DNA from: Actinostola sp. cb2023
Taxonomy: Eukaryota; Cnidaria; Anthozoa; Actiniaria; Actinostolidae
Assembly (NCBI GenBank): GCA_033675265.1
Contig: JAUJYZ010001546.1
Location: forward strand, 384,501-448,500
DNA: 64,000 nt
Reading direction: 5' to 3'
This document shows positions 40,250 to 46,655 of the stretch, one piece after another. The position numbers and the translations under genes were made by a program. The notes under the pieces were generated by a model, which worked only from the letters and a program-made list of their open reading frames with translations, ran no database searches and had not been told where the DNA came from. How positions within the stretch are numbered: position 1 is the stretch's first letter; each line of letters opens with the position of its first letter.

Positions 40250-43200
40250 TTTTTATTATTATTATTATTTATTATTATTATTATTATTATTATTTTTTTT
40301 TATTATTATTATTATTATTATTTTATATTACTGCATACATTCATAGATTCATAGGATTCTTCAACTAAATGATAATTTATCCATCCAAGCTTTCATTTAT
40401 CATTTGGTTGAAGAATTGTAAAAGAATAATTGATACAATGACAACAATCTACAAGACAACATTGGATTCATAGAGCCGTTTTCGTATAAGTGGGAAACCT
40501 ATGACATGGAGCTAGCGTCATGGTACAGAATCAAAAACATCTATTCAACCAATCACAGCGTGCAAAAACATTGCTCAACCAATCAGAATGCTTGGACACG
40601 GCAGAGTTACCACACCGTAACTACTTCCCACTCATATGAAACCAACTCAAGAATACTCGTACTCAGGAGTAGAGGCTAATTTACTGGTACACTATACACT
40701 GTACATGTTAAACAACCTTACCCCTCTCATCATGGAGGCGCCAGTTTCCATTGTATCTAGCCTTGAGTCACCTATTTTAACAGAAATGATCTGTATAGAT
40801 AGATAAACTATGTTACTAAAATTATACAGATGCACAGTTAGGTGGTAGTGAGTTGACAGTCTGATAATACTGAACAAAAGAAAGAAAGGAAGGATAGAAA
40901 GAAGGGAGGATGGAAGGATGAACAGATGGAAGGAAAGAAGGAAGGGTGGATAGAAGAATGAATAGAAGCAAGGAAAGAATGAAGGCTGGATGAGGAGATG
41001 AAGGAAGGAAAAAAGGATGAATAGATGATAAAAAGGAAAGGTGGATGGGAAAATGAATGGAAGAAAAGACGGAATGATAAAAAGGAAGACAAGAAAGATG
41101 TATGTCCCCCTCACCTGAGCACCTGGTGCTATTCCAGTAAGGGCGGGGTCATCGGCAGAATAGCCTGCAGCTATACTAGCGACATGGGTTCCATGTGGAC
41201 CTACACATAAACAACAAGAATAGAAATGAGATCTAATAATAAGAATGAGTCATTGGTAACTACATTTGTAGTAGGATTATGTGAATGGGTCAGGGATTAC
41301 TGTAGTGATATTGTATTCATCTAACACATAACAGAGTCTACTCACTACCGAAAATAAAAACCAACAGGTTTAAGAATTCATTCATAATCCACCATGCTGC
41401 AAAGGCCATTTTATGACATTACAGTTTACACTATTACACCAAATTTCAAAAACGTTGTCCAATAATAATCAAAAAAGCCAAATAGGATTTCATTAAAAGA
41501 CAAAAGAAGTGCACTCAAGCTGAACTGTTTCTTTTGTCTTTTTGAATGAATTCGTATTTGGCTATTTGGACAACGTTTTTGAAATTAGGTGTATATATAT
41601 TTAATTAGTCTTATATTGTTATTGTGGATATATTTTCGAATTATTATCTGTACATTAATATATTTAAATTTATGTCAACACATAATTCAGTCCCACGACT
41701 GCAAAGTTATCTTCATCTTCTTCTAAAATCTATAGGATTATCATCATATCAAACCTCCATTTGCAACAATGCTCAAGATATTGCCTTCTTCAAACACTGT
41801 AATGCTGTAATTCAATAGGTCTGCAGAGAAAATCATTATTGAATAAACATGATAATATTTAAAATTCCATCACAACAACTTATCAAATGAGGAAAACACA
41901 ATAGAAATCATAGCCATAACAGCGCAGTTTTGACGTTATGTTCCCTGAAGATGAATGGAAACTAGTGAGTACACTAGTATGGGCTGCGTCAGTGTATAAA
42001 TTCAATGGTTAAAGAAAATCTATAACACCATAAAAAAAGAGTACTTAACCTTACTGACGTTTCGAGCCTCTAAAAAACCCAGCATAGATGAAACATCGAT
42101 GTTATAAGAATCTACCATAACTTTTCAATCTATTGTACACATGTACCTTCTTTTCCAAATGTTGCAAACTGGCCAGACTCTTTGTAGTTTGCAAGGAGGG
42201 TACAACTCTGGAGATCACCCTTCTCTGATGTATCAATGCAGGCTCTAAAGAGGCAATCAATAGTGTCAACATATACACTGATTGTCAGGGACTCTTTCAG
42301 GGGTGTGAACAGTCATTGTGAGATGGTGAGACTTGTGGTTTACACTGCGAGCCCGAGGCTCTTCAGTATTCTTTCAATGCGAGACGTGCAAAAAGACTTA
42401 GAAAAAAATGAGACTCTGAGACGATGAAAAAACAAGACTGCGAGACCCTTGCATTTGAGTTTAAAGAACTGCGAGACTCTTAATTTTCAAGGGATCATTC
42501 GTCAACCCTTCTTTCCATGTAAGAATGAATGTTACAATCTCTGTATCTAACAGTTGAACTTTCTAGGGGTGGCTGATACCGATCATCAAAACTTCAAAAG
42601 ACCATGAGATAAAATAACATTCAAGCTGGAGGTTTTGGCATGTAAACTAAAGCTCTGATATAATCACTCCAGAAAATATATTTCTTGAAATTAATCGTCA
42701 CTCCTCCCAATCTGTAGAAGACATCATTGATGCCAATTAAGTGTCTGCTTACAGAAGGTGCATGTTAAAGGAGCATCAACTAATTTACTTGTAACATTAT
42801 TTTGACGGCAATGTTTGTACAGCAACTTTACCTCCACGTTGCTCCGTCATGAAACACAACACAGTCCAAAGCAGGGCCGCAATCTGAAAACTTCTTCTCA
42901 AATGTGCTCAGCACTTCCACTTTTGACTGCAGTTCCTCTGAAGCCCATTTCTCTTCCTGTTAAATCATGGTTGAGGCTTTGTTTATAGTGATTGGCCATA
43001 CATGGCTATATACATGTACTGTCATATACATGTACAGTGTGTACAGTGTGTATGTATAAACACGTCAAGTATTTCTCTTGCTTCTGTCAGACTGTTTATA
43101 CATTTGTATCACAGCATATACAAGCAGCCATTTTATAAATATTGCTTTGTAAAATATTTTTCTGTGATTTTGAGGGAGTGTGATTTTGATTTTTTTATGA

Positions 43201-46200
43201 TTTTGCGCAAGTGTCTCTATCCTCTGATAAAACATGGTAGCCAGCCAATCACATCACACATTCTATCACAAAGATTTTATAAACATGTATAAATGCACCT
43301 TAATTTTTAATAAAAGGTGAATTTAAAACTGGCAGCTTTTAAGACTTTCAACACTTTATACATGTATCCACTGACATCTCTCTAACAACCTATTAGCTAC
43401 TTACAAACTACTGTATGTACCAGTCACTTACTGAACAACTCAGAGACTGGTGGATGTCAACCACTCTCCATATATATATGTAGTATGTACATGATTTCCA
43501 AAAATTTATCTCTAACACTACACTACCTGTGAGTACCAGTCTGTCATGTTTCTTTTCTTGGTAATCTAAGATAGTTTGGAGTACATTATCTAAGCATGTA
43601 TCTACATTGTACGTTTATCCGGTAACAATATAGAAATGTTTTATCAGACCAATCGCCCGAATTGTTGTTTGACAACAAACAAAATGGCATGGCATGGTGA
43701 ACCGATATATCACTTGGTCAACCGAAAATATCGCTTGCATAACCGAAATATCATTTGGCAGCAACCGATATATCGCTTGGTCAACCAATATATCGGTGCC
43801 GATATATCGCCGAAAAAGCGTGACAGACTTTTGGGTGGTACTGTACATACAATTACAAATCGTCTAAATACGATCAATGCAATAACAGTGGAAGTGACTT
43901 TTGATCAATATCCAAATTCTCCTTTGAAATTCAAACAGCCTGGAGGAGAATGTGGTTTTTGATCAGACATCATGTAGATTGTACTTTAATACAATAATTC
44001 CAATGTATATATGTATATAATACCTGTGTTTGGCTAGCAGCACTGTTAGGGTGGTCGCTATTCCATTGTTCCAGTTGTCTCAGTGCATCGGCACTGCACT
44101 TTTTGTGATGAGTATCCCACAACTTCTCCTTTCTCTGTTTCTGAAATTAGTTATGAAAAGAAATTATGCACATGTATAAACTTAACAACTACATGTACTG
44201 TAGCAAGCAACAACAAGAAAGTAAAGAAAGTATAGAATTTGGAGTAGCCAGTGCAGTATTGGGAATAGACACTGATAAATATACCAGTCCCTGACCTGTT
44301 TGACAGCCGTGACTACAATGTACCTGACTAATATGGTTATAATGCTTACTGCAAACTGAAATAACTACATTTATTAATATAAAGTCAAATAGAGAGACAC
44401 CCTCATGACCAACTCTGAGTATGTCCTGCTTTTTGAGGTGTCTGTCTTGGAAATGTTTTCTTTCAGAGAGATCTCTGTCTTATAATGGTGTCTGTCTAGT
44501 GAGGTGTCTGTCTTAGAATGGTGTCTGTCTAGTGAGATCTCTGTCTTAGAATGGTGTCTGTCTAGTGAGGTCTCTGTCTTAGAATGGTGTCTGTCTAGTG
44601 AGGTGTCTGTCTTAGAATGGTGTCTGTCTAGTGAGGTCTCTGTCTTAGAATGGTGTCTGTCTAGTGAGGTGTCTGTCTTAGAATGGTGTCTGTCTAGTGA
44701 GGTCTCTGTCTTAGAATGGTGTCTGTCTAGTGAGGTGTCTGTCTTAGAATGGTGTCTATCTAGTGAGGTGTCTGTCTTAGAATGGTGTCTGTCTAGTGAG
44801 GTGTCTCACAGCCTTATGAAGACATACATATATGTCTCGCAAGCAACTTTAGGACACACAGTACTTAGTGCTTTCCCTGCACATATTCAAACAAGTATTC
44901 CTTCAATCAAGGCTTCCAAAGTACTTACTTGTCTTCTTGTTTTAAGTTTCTCTGGAAACAGACTGAAAAGATTCTTGATGCCGATGTGATACTTGCCGGT
45001 AGGGTTCTCCCACTGGTCAGGAATCTGTTTCAATAAGAAATCAAATGATTAGAGTCACTGTATCTAAGGGTTTTTCCATTCGACCAGGCTGACCAGTCTT
45101 TCTGCTGGTTTTCAATAGAACATGATTTAATGGCAACTAGGTGGTTTCATTATGTGGTGGGACATCAGATACTTTACCATACATGTACACGTATAGAGTC
45201 ACAGGTTCAAATCCCGTCTGGGCTCAGTATTTTTTCTGAGTCTTTTTACGCTTGAAGAAACCTTACGAACTACATTACTAACAATTACCAAGCGACAAAT
45301 TACCATATAACTTACGTATAGAGTCGTTTTCGTATGAGTGGGAAACTTACAGTACGGAGTTACGGTCACGGTACGGAATCGAAGACATTGTATTCAACCA
45401 GTCACAACGTGCGAAATCATTTTTCAACCAATCAGAATGCTTGGATACCGTCACCGGATGGCGCATTACCGTCACCGCACGGCACGGACCTTACCGTGAC
45501 TACTTCCCACTCATACGAAAACGACTCTATTGGCCTGACAGTTGTTCACAGGATACTGAGCTCTAAAGTATCTCTGAAGCTCTTCAAAAACTGACGGCAC
45601 ATGTGGGATGGAATTTCTTGGTGGAAAATCTTTCACAGTTCAGTATTATGCTTTAGGGTATTTTTCGAGGTTTTCCAACAGTCACCCCTACCCTTTTTAC
45701 CTTGAAGAAACACCCCCCACTATCCCAGGAATTTCCCATTCTACAAATACATGTATGCTGTTTCGTGGAATATAAATTAACAGTAGCAAAAACTAAAGAC
45801 TATAAGGTTATAATTCCTACCTCCAGCTTACGACCGGTTAGTCCCGTAATGTATCCTTCTTTAACTTCACAGACTGTAGATGTATCCACATCACCACTAC
45901 CCGATGTGTCAATCAAGTCCACAATCTTCCGCTGACCATCTGGAGTTCGCTAGCAATATATTAATTTATGACATAATTAGTACATCTTTCAAAAAATGCG
46001 GCCAATTATGTTACTCCACAGGTTGACACCTGGGAGGGGAGGGGAGGGGGGGGGAGGGGAGGGGGTACTATATCAATCCAACTACTTGACAACCATAAGA
46101 AATATTTAAAAAATAATTTCAGTATGAATATTAATTTATTTATAAGTTAAGCTTAATAAATAAATAAATAAATAAATCAAACAAACAAACAAACAAACAA

Positions 46201-46655
46201 ACAAACAAACAAACAAACAAATAAATAAATAAATAAATAAATAAATAAAATAAAATAAATGAAAAATAAATGAAAGTACGAGCCACTACATACACACAGA
46301 AACAGAGTAATACGTGTCACTCCCTGGTTACGTTCCGCTTGCTGCAGAATTATTTCACAGGTGAAAGAATTTGTCTGCCGTTCATGGCTTCAACAAGTGT
46401 TGAAGACGCTGTCAGTGTCAAACAAGCCACAACTCCCACAACTCGTCACAAGCTGTTTTAATAAAGACGTTTTGTCTTCCCTCAATTCATCAGTACCTGT
46501 AACCCCGGTGCTCCTGGATCGACACCCGTATCAAAGATAGCAATAAGAACTCCACGTCCATCATAGTCAGGATATTTGGCAAGAAAACGGTCAGAACCTG
46601 TCTCTCGTTTTGGTAAAAGAGCGTGAACAGGAAATTCCTCGACATTGGCCGCCAT
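4665..46655 (-). CDS. TPP2: Tripeptidyl-peptidase II (TPP2), 37 exons placed, 3' end missing
   Basis: This gene encodes the giant cytosolic subtilisin-family exopeptidase that removes tripeptides from peptide N-termini downstream of the proteasome. I assembled it by eye: successive minus-strand blocks match the known TPP2 family in order, each is flanked by AG and GT, and phase is kept from exon to exon. The placed exons total about 1128 codons; human TPP2 has about 1249. The catalytic residues are present: Asp42 in DTGVDPG, His269 in GTHVAS, oxyanion Asn364/365 in SSAGNNGP and Ser451 in NGTSMSSP. Three parts are unresolved: about 10 codons between exons 17 and 18 (low-confidence candidate exon 34,630-34,664), a linker between exons 30 and 31, and the last ~60-70 codons after exon 37. 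Introns hold most repeats of the window and, in intron 29, two receptor genes on the other strand. No stop or frameshift was seen in any exon, so I judge the gene functional. Confidence 0.93.
4840..4853. repeat. G homopolymer tract
   Basis: A run of G in TPP2 intron 36 in a G-rich context. It is one of several poly-C or poly-G tracts in the window. Confidence 0.7.
5524..5934. mobile_element. Non-autonomous hAT-like element, CCCGGGG family, copy 1
   Basis: The element lies in TPP2 intron 36. It is flanked by the direct repeat ATTGTGTG (5516-5523 and 5935-5942; GGG ahead of it also matches). Its left end is CCCGGGGTATGTGCGGC and its right part has the complement GCCGCACATA, followed by GGGAGTACC and about 60 C. 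The internal part repeats CCTGGATTTACGAATTT motifs. The 8-bp target duplication suggests hAT mobilisation (inference). Confidence 0.75.
6652..6813. mobile_element. Foldback (MITE-like) hairpin next to TPP2 exon 35
   Basis: The left arm (CTCCTTTGCAGACGTTT...CTTTTCTCCCATCA) and right arm (TGATGGGAGAAAAGCG...CGTCTGCAAAGGAG) are near-perfect complements, about 35-40 bp each with a ~75-bp loop. The right end lies only 17 nt from the exon 35 donor at 6830. Part of the loop (GTTAAACGAACTTTT) recurs near 6967. Confidence 0.8.
8857..9572. mobile_element. 716-bp element with ~55-bp terminal inverted repeats
   Basis: The two ends are near-perfect inverted repeats starting CATTCTCGTACCCAGAGCCC. They are flanked by the direct repeat CAAGCATCT (8848-8856 and 9573-9581). 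No transposase frame is present, so this is a non-autonomous DNA transposon. The 8-9-bp target duplication points to hAT. It sits in TPP2 intron 32. Confidence 0.88.
9885..10098. repeat. 20-bp tandem repeat in a CGGCCACT/AGTGGCCG foldback
   Basis: Positions 9898-9937 contain CGGCCACTCTCGGCG and AAGTGGCCGCTTATTAGG as imperfect complements. This is followed by about six copies of a 20-bp unit, GGCCGCTTAATAGGGGTT (9990-10095). A related sequence is at 22,210-22,370. Confidence 0.8.
10575..10800. repeat. ~28-bp tandem repeat, about 7 copies
   Basis: Degenerate units of ATAACGTGCGTTCTGATTGG followed by CTACAAT, in TPP2 intron 30. The Gln/Asn-rich minus-strand frame here is a by-product of the repeat. 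Confidence 0.85.
11185..11862. repeat. TTA/TTG trinucleotide microsatellite, ~680 bp
   Basis: Alternating blocks of (TTA)n, (TTG)n and TTAG variants give open frames of poly-Ile/Val and poly-Leu in every phase. These are not genes. It lies in TPP2 intron 30. Confidence 0.95.
12234..12606. mobile_element. Long palindromic foldback, family P, copy 1
   Basis: Two ~165-bp arms, nearly exact complements, share GAGGGTTTATCA at the ends, GAAAGAGCTCGTTGAAATTA in the middle and ATATGAATTTTCAAAAATCG near the ~25-bp loop. There is no coding sequence. It lies about 155 bp upstream of the TPP2 exon 30 acceptor. A second copy is at 20,877-21,207. Confidence 0.9.
12607..14280. other. Gene-free intron sequence with two smaller foldbacks
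   Basis: Positions 12,658-12,797 have ends TAATACCATGGC and GCCATGGTATTA as inverted repeats around GAGGG-rich sequence. Positions 13,375-13,435 form a hairpin with arms CTCATGCATAGTAATGAGGG and its complement. The remainder up to the receptor duplication shows nothing I can name. Confidence 0.6.
14466..14473 (+). promoter_or_regulatory. TATA box of receptor copy A
   Basis: TATAAAAG lies about 225 bp upstream of the first coding ATG and is followed by GATATTTCCGCACAGTTAG. The same box and context recur at 17,786-17,793 and 19,672-19,679, in all three copies. This supports a real promoter that was duplicated with the gene (inference). Confidence 0.6.
14692..16160 (+). pseudogene. Class A (rhodopsin-like) G-protein-coupled receptor, copy A, frameshifted in TM1/loop 1
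   Basis: This is a seven-helix receptor. From ATG 14,692 the frame gives helix 1 ([20 protein letters not shown]) and then a stop at 14,818. The rest is open in another frame to TAA/TGA at 16,160. Copy B shows that one base is missing at about 14,788-14,791 (CGCAAGATCC against CGCAAAAATCC). Visible class A hallmarks are the GN in helix 1, LATTD in helix 2, the conserved Cys before helix 3 (GPVC), IRY in place of DRY after helix 3, CWIP in helix 6 and NPFIY in helix 7. The third intracellular loop is long and contains three 20-residue repeats. It resembles melatonin-like orphan receptors of cnidarians; the ligand is unknown. The lesion could also be a sequencing error. Confidence 0.85.
16271..17489. 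other. Spacer between receptor copies; 75-bp tandem repeat
   Basis: Positions 16,280-16,301 are a TTA microsatellite. Positions 16,440-16,560 contain GC-alternating and repeated GTTGGG(T/A)TCCCTGTGC motifs. Positions 17,175-17,390 hold nearly three copies of a 75-bp unit with CCAACGTTTAACACGTGACA. No gene was recognised; the small open frames have no family resemblance. Confidence 0.7.
17786..17793 (+). promoter_or_regulatory. TATA box of receptor copy B
   Basis: TATAAAAG in the same context as in copy A (TTGGTTATAAAAGATATTTC), about 210 bp upstream of the likely start codon at 17,998. Confidence 0.6.
17998..19417 (+). pseudogene. Class A G-protein-coupled receptor, copy B, frameshifted in intracellular loop 3
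   Basis: Copy B has an intact front half: ATG 17,998 opens [20 protein letters not shown], then [21 protein letters not shown] and helices 2-5 without a break. An upstream open stretch to 17,911 has no ATG. At about 18,975 it lacks two bases relative to copy A (CAGAGAGAACGAC against CAGAGAGAGAACGAC), which leads to a stop at 18,999. The frame resumes at about 19,016 with one complete and one partial loop repeat, helix 6 ([10 protein letters not shown]), helix 7 (NPFIYG) and a tail ending at 19,417. Copy B has two of the 20-residue repeats where copy A has three. Either a truncated five-helix protein, a pseudogene, or an assembly error. Confidence 0.85.
19449..19645. mobile_element. Foldback element at the 3' end of receptor copy B
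   Basis: Terminal inverted repeats AAGCCGCATCTACACGAG and CTCGTGTAGATGCGGCTT (right copy with one mismatch) enclose several CAAGGAAAACTTG palindromes. It lies exactly between the copy B 3' flank and the third promoter relic. Confidence 0.8.
19646..19800 (+). pseudogene. Relic of a third receptor copy: promoter and leader only
   Basis: AACACCTGGACGGCGTGGAC (19,646), the TATA box at 19,672-19,679, the CCGCACAGTTAGAATTCCA start region, TTGGCGCAGTAGTGACAGAA and GGACTTTTTCAAAACGAATC follow copy A (14,441-14,575) closely. Similarity stops around 19,800 before the coding region, where other repeat sequence begins. Confidence 0.8.
19800..20099 (+). mobile_element. Possible 3' end of a non-LTR retrotransposon with (ATTC)n tail
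   Basis: A short open frame ends at 19,949, followed by an AT-rich stretch, GGAGGTCCCTCATGAAAAGC, then ...CTCCTCAGTAAAGTTCATTC and a (CATT)n tail ending at 20,098. The arrangement looks like a 5'-truncated LINE 3' UTR. No reverse transcriptase motif is preserved, so the call rests on the tail. Confidence 0.4.
20187..20383. mobile_element. Foldback element, ~80-bp arms
   Basis: The arms GCATCAAGAGTTCCAGACTT...ATTACAAAGGAAAAGTGAGC and GCTCACTTTTCCTTTGTAAT...AAGTCTGGAACTCTTGATGC are near-complete complements. There is no coding content. It lies in TPP2 intron 29. Confidence 0.85.
20877..21207. mobile_element. Long palindromic foldback, family P, copy 2
   Basis: Same family as 12,234-12,606 (shared GAAAGAGCTCGTTGAAAT, ATATGAATTTTCAAAAATCG), with arms of ~155 bp. 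It lies about 90 bp upstream of the TPP2 exon 29 acceptor at 20,785. Confidence 0.9.
21293..21696. mobile_element. Non-autonomous hAT-like element, CCCGGGG family, copy 2
   Basis: Flanked by a perfect 8-bp direct repeat GAGGAGTC (21,285-21,292 and 21,697-21,704). The left end is CCCGGGGGGGATACTCCC, and the right end has GGGAGTATCC followed by ~25 C and GGG. Inner motifs such as ACCCTATTT and GGGCACATACC are shared with the copy at 50,652. It lies in TPP2 intron 28. Confidence 0.85.
21913..22202. mobile_element. Foldback element
   Basis: The arms ATTTCAAAAAAGGTTGTCGA...GACATCAGCCCATAGG and CCTATGGACTGATGTC...TCGACAACCTTTCTTGAAAT are complementary, and inner parts (AAGACCAAACTGCATT) also pair. 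It lies in TPP2 intron 28. Confidence 0.8.
22210..22920. repeat. Compound repeat: GGCCAC elements, a 26-bp duplication and a hairpin
   Basis: Positions 22,210-22,370 carry GACCTCTATT and GGCCACTTT motifs in both orientations. TGCAAATAACGGTCTGAGCA occurs at about 22,550-22,578 (interrupted) and 22,613-22,632. Positions 22,772-22,914 form a hairpin with ~45-bp arms (AACAATTATTGAACTCGGTT and complement). All of this is in TPP2 intron 27. Confidence 0.75.
22975..23636. repeat. Graded 10-bp to 5-bp satellite
   Basis: From left to right the unit changes stepwise: TGCGTGGTGG, TGCGTGGCGG, TGCGTGGCAT, TGTGTGGCAT, then the 5-mers TGGCA, TGGTA and TTGTA. All phases are multiples of 5 bp. The units lack stop triplets in most frames on both strands, which explains the stacked 220-267-codon open frames. 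None is a gene. It lies in TPP2 intron 27. Confidence 0.95.
23934..23970. repeat. G homopolymer / G-rich tract
   Basis: A run of about 20 G followed by GAGAGAGGGGGGCGGGGGG in TPP2 intron 26; capable of quadruplex formation (inference). Confidence 0.8.
24184..24655. repeat. CAT-rich minisatellite
   Basis: About 14 copies of TGCTACCACCACGACCAAT plus a variable (CAT)n, alternating TGCTACC and TTCTACC variants. It encodes only low-complexity His/Ser/Ile frames. It lies in TPP2 intron 26, ending just before exon 26 (24,670). Confidence 0.9.
25705..25750. repeat. TTA/CAT microsatellite
   Basis: (TTA)n followed by (CAT)n immediately downstream of the TPP2 exon 24 donor. Confidence 0.85.
26030..26250. 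repeat. Three local copies of a ~60-bp segment with GGTTCCTTGGCAACGGTAGC
   Basis: Copies at about 26,044, 26,100 and 26,203 contain ATGGTTCCTTGGCAAC and a CCAAGGG/CCTTGG inner palindrome. They are in TPP2 intron 23. Confidence 0.8.
26585..26790. repeat. Dispersed copy of the 3.5-4.4-kb minisatellite unit
   Basis: CACAAGCATAAGCAC and TGCCACTGTGAAAACAAGCC match the array at 3,497-4,455. The second half (TTGTGCTCCTGCTTATGCTT) is an imperfect complement, so this may be the single-copy foldback element from which the array arose. Confidence 0.6.
26797..30130 (-). repeat. 99-bp minisatellite of about 34 copies made from TPP2 exon 22 and its splice donor
   Basis: Each unit, read on the minus strand, is a 63-nt copy of the 3' half of exon 22, then the donor CAG/GTATGT, then 36 nt of intron ending ATATAG. 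I count about 34 units by the position of the GCCACCTGGGCAG block. Most are exactly 99 bp. Some have an extra base (TCCTTTAAACC), which breaks the frame, so the longest open runs are 9 units (29,259-30,149), 6 to 7 units (27,448-28,083) and shorter ones. The most downstream copy (about 26,797-26,850) has lost its donor. Units differ by only a few substitutions, so amplification or homogenisation is recent. Confidence 0.95.
30068..30174 (-). CDS. TPP2: TPP2 exon 22, parent of the 99-bp exon/intron minisatellite
   Basis: A 107-nt exon in phase 2 to phase 1. It begins after ATCAAG at 30,175-30,180 and ends at CCTGGGCAG before GTATGT. Its first half ([15 protein letters not shown]) is unique in the window. 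Its second half ([20 protein letters not shown]) is the coding part of the repeat unit that follows downstream about 33 more times. It matches the FKPG...VPEGATWAE stretch of the TPP2 family. Spliced to exon 23 (26,503) it restores the family sequence ATWAELSLV, so a single-copy transcript is normal. Confidence 0.9.
30068..36664 (-). CDS. TPP2: TPP2 exons 14-22: end of catalytic domain and following beta-rich region
   Basis: Exons: 36613-36664 ([16 protein letters not shown]), 36172-36212 ([13 protein letters not shown]), 35683-35720 ([12 protein letters not shown]), 35506-35571 ([18 protein letters not shown]), 34198-34268 ([19 protein letters not shown]), 33853-33948 ([20 protein letters not shown]), 33631-33692 ([18 protein letters not shown]), 33487-33563 ([18 protein letters not shown]), 30068-30174 (exon 22). 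All match TPP2 in order. Exon 17 ends in phase 0 but exon 18 needs two bases before it, so one short exon is missing between them. A 35-nt candidate at 34,630-34,664 has the right phases, but its Pro-rich product does not resemble the family and I hold it only as a possibility. Confidence 0.88.
30225..33470. repeat. ~155-bp minisatellite, about 18 copies, in TPP2 intron 21
   Basis: Units contain GACATTGTTAATGGGATCAT, CTGCTGCTACTGATGTCAAC, GAAGGTGGTGTTCATTATGA and TAAACCAAAGATGGTAGTGG, with a variable (GAT)n. Length differences come from the GAT block and small deletions. The last ~300 bp (33,170-33,440) are more diverged. Confidence 0.95.
33750..33830. mobile_element. Short foldback, copy 1
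   Basis: GTGATCAAAACACAAATTCT and the complementary AGATTTTGATCAGAGATCAC frame TCTCCTTTGAAAATCAAAGA. A related copy lies at 43,896-43,970. Confidence 0.6.
34350..34480. repeat. GTGGTGATGATGATA-type microsatellite
   Basis: Short tandem GATAGTGGTGGTGAT units in TPP2 intron between exons 17 and 18. Confidence 0.7.
34690..35475. repeat. GATAGTGATGCT (12-bp) microsatellite, ~790 bp
   Basis: Units GATAGTGATGCT and GATAGTGATGAT are intermixed. The plus-strand frame would encode an Asp/Ser/Ala repeat and the others Ile/Met/Val or His/Tyr runs. Since it lies in a TPP2 intron with no junctions or flanking coding sequence, I do not call a gene. Confidence 0.9.
36265..36445. repeat. Purine-rich GGAAGGAA tract
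   Basis: About 180 bp almost free of pyrimidines on the plus strand, a candidate for triplex-forming DNA. A similar tract lies at 40,865-41,095. Both are in TPP2 introns. Confidence 0.85.
36734..46655 (-). CDS. TPP2: TPP2 exons 1-13: subtilisin catalytic block
   Basis: Exons, high to low coordinate: 46497-46655, 45821-45949, 44929-45024, 44024-44140, 42832-42956, 42147-42244, 41755-41820, 41115-41200, 40722-40790, 38467-38543, 37756-37883, 37499-37598, 36734-36867. Exon 1 starts at ATG 46655-46653 ([20 protein letters not shown]) and carries the catalytic Asp. Exons 2-6 hold the TPP2-specific insertion between Asp and His ([40 protein letters not shown]). Exon 8 carries the His ([13 protein letters not shown]), exon 11 the oxyanion Asn, and exon 13 the nucleophile Ser ([13 protein letters not shown]). 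Every junction is canonical and the summed phases are consistent, which strongly supports the model. Confidence 0.95.
36975..37145. repeat. Poly-C tracts with GGGGGCAACTGCCCCC palindrome
   Basis: Two runs of C (37,087-37,103 and 37,118-37,140) each follow GGGGGGCAACTG or GGGGGCAACTG, and an opposing GGGGGGG is at about 36,990. The layout suggests another short insertion bounded by G/C homopolymers, but I see no clear target duplication. Confidence 0.55.
37272..37436. mobile_element. Foldback element in TPP2 intron 12
   Basis: GATCAAACACGAGAAAGAGT...TTTCATCCGATA pairs with TATCGGATGAAACACACTTTCTCATGTTTGATC. It lies close upstream on the minus strand of nothing coding; exon 12 ends at 37,499. 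Confidence 0.75.
37638..37684 (-). repeat. 47-bp duplicate of part of TPP2 exon 11 inside intron 11
   Basis: Bases 37,638-37,684 are identical to 37,774-37,820 in exon 11, the part coding for [14 protein letters not shown]. Read on the minus strand the copy stays open into exon 12. No AG acceptor lies just upstream of it, so it is probably an inert partial duplication. Confidence 0.9.
38095..38200. mobile_element. Short foldback
   Basis: AACAATTATTCAGTGTTGGT...GACAGATATTTAC and GTAAATATCCACTAC...GAATAATATTTATTGTT are imperfect complements; in TPP2 intron 10. Confidence 0.55.
38623..39661. mobile_element. TTAA-flanked element 1 (piggyBac-like, non-autonomous)
   Basis: Terminal inverted repeats GGTATCAGGGTACCCCAAA (38,627) and TTTGGGGTACCCTGATACC (right copy, one mismatch) are bounded on both sides by TTAA (38,623-38,626 and 39,658-39,661). 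About 1.03 kb, no transposase frame. TTAA target duplication is the hallmark of piggyBac. It lies in TPP2 intron 9. Confidence 0.85.
39658..40087. mobile_element. TTAA-flanked element 2, sharing a TTAA with element 1
   Basis: Terminal inverted repeats AGTGCCTATGAAACGAAAA and TTTTCGTTTCATAGGCACT lie between TTAA at 39,658-39,661 and 40,084-40,087. The left TTAA is also the right TTAA of element 1, so one inserted into the target site of the other. Confidence 0.85.
40125..40325. repeat. TTA microsatellite
   Basis: About 200 bp of (TTA)n with TTTA interruptions in TPP2 intron 9. Confidence 0.95.
40475..40645. mobile_element. MITE of the CGTTTTCGTAT...GTGGGAA family, copy 1
   Basis: The ends GAGCCGTTTTCGTATAAGTG and TTCCCACTCATATGAAACC are diverged inverted repeats. 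The inside has CAACCAATCA twice. A better-preserved relative is at 45,317-45,531. Confidence 0.65.
41446..41588. mobile_element. Foldback element in TPP2 intron 7
   Basis: AATTTCAAAAACGTTGTCCA and TGGACAACGTTTTTGAAATT are complementary ends; inner AGACAAAAGAA and TTCTTTTGTCT also pair. Confidence 0.8.
43660..43820. repeat. AACCGATATATC-type tandem motif
   Basis: Five to six degenerate copies of AACCGATATATCGCTTGGTC in TPP2 intron 4. Confidence 0.7.
43896..43970. mobile_element. Short foldback, copy 2
   Basis: TTGATCA...AAATTCTCCTTTGAAA and GGAGGAGAATGTGGTTTTTGATCA mirror the structure at 33,750-33,830. Confidence 0.55.
44480..44812. repeat. 33-bp minisatellite, about 10 copies
   Basis: Units contain GTGTCTGTCTAGTGAGGT and CTCTGTCTTAGAATG. 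Because the unit is 33 bp, the plus strand has an open 11-residue repeat ([11 protein letters not shown]), but this lies in TPP2 intron 3 without other coding signs. It ends ~115 bp from exon 3. Confidence 0.9.
45317..45531. mobile_element. MITE of the CGTTTTCGTAT...GTGGGAA family, copy 2
   Basis: Perfect ~26-bp terminal inverted repeats, TAGAGTCGTTTTCGTATGAG on the left and CTCATACGAAAACGACTCTA on the right. No convincing target duplication. It lies in TPP2 intron 2. Confidence 0.85.
46020..46262. repeat. G-rich tract followed by AAAT/AAAC microsatellite
   Basis: GGGAGGGGAGGGGAGGGGGG-type sequence at 46,034-46,065, then (AAAT)n and (AAAC)n at 46,155-46,262, in TPP2 intron 1. Confidence 0.9.

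Noticed and set aside
44504..44989. 161-codon frame with [11 protein letters not shown] repeats
   Set aside because: A 33-bp minisatellite inside TPP2 intron 3; the open frame follows from the unit length.
45130..45230. tRNA-like A and B boxes (GGCAACTAGGTGG, GGTTCAAATCC)
   Set aside because: No cloverleaf could be formed around them; perhaps a tRNA-derived SINE remnant, not supportable.
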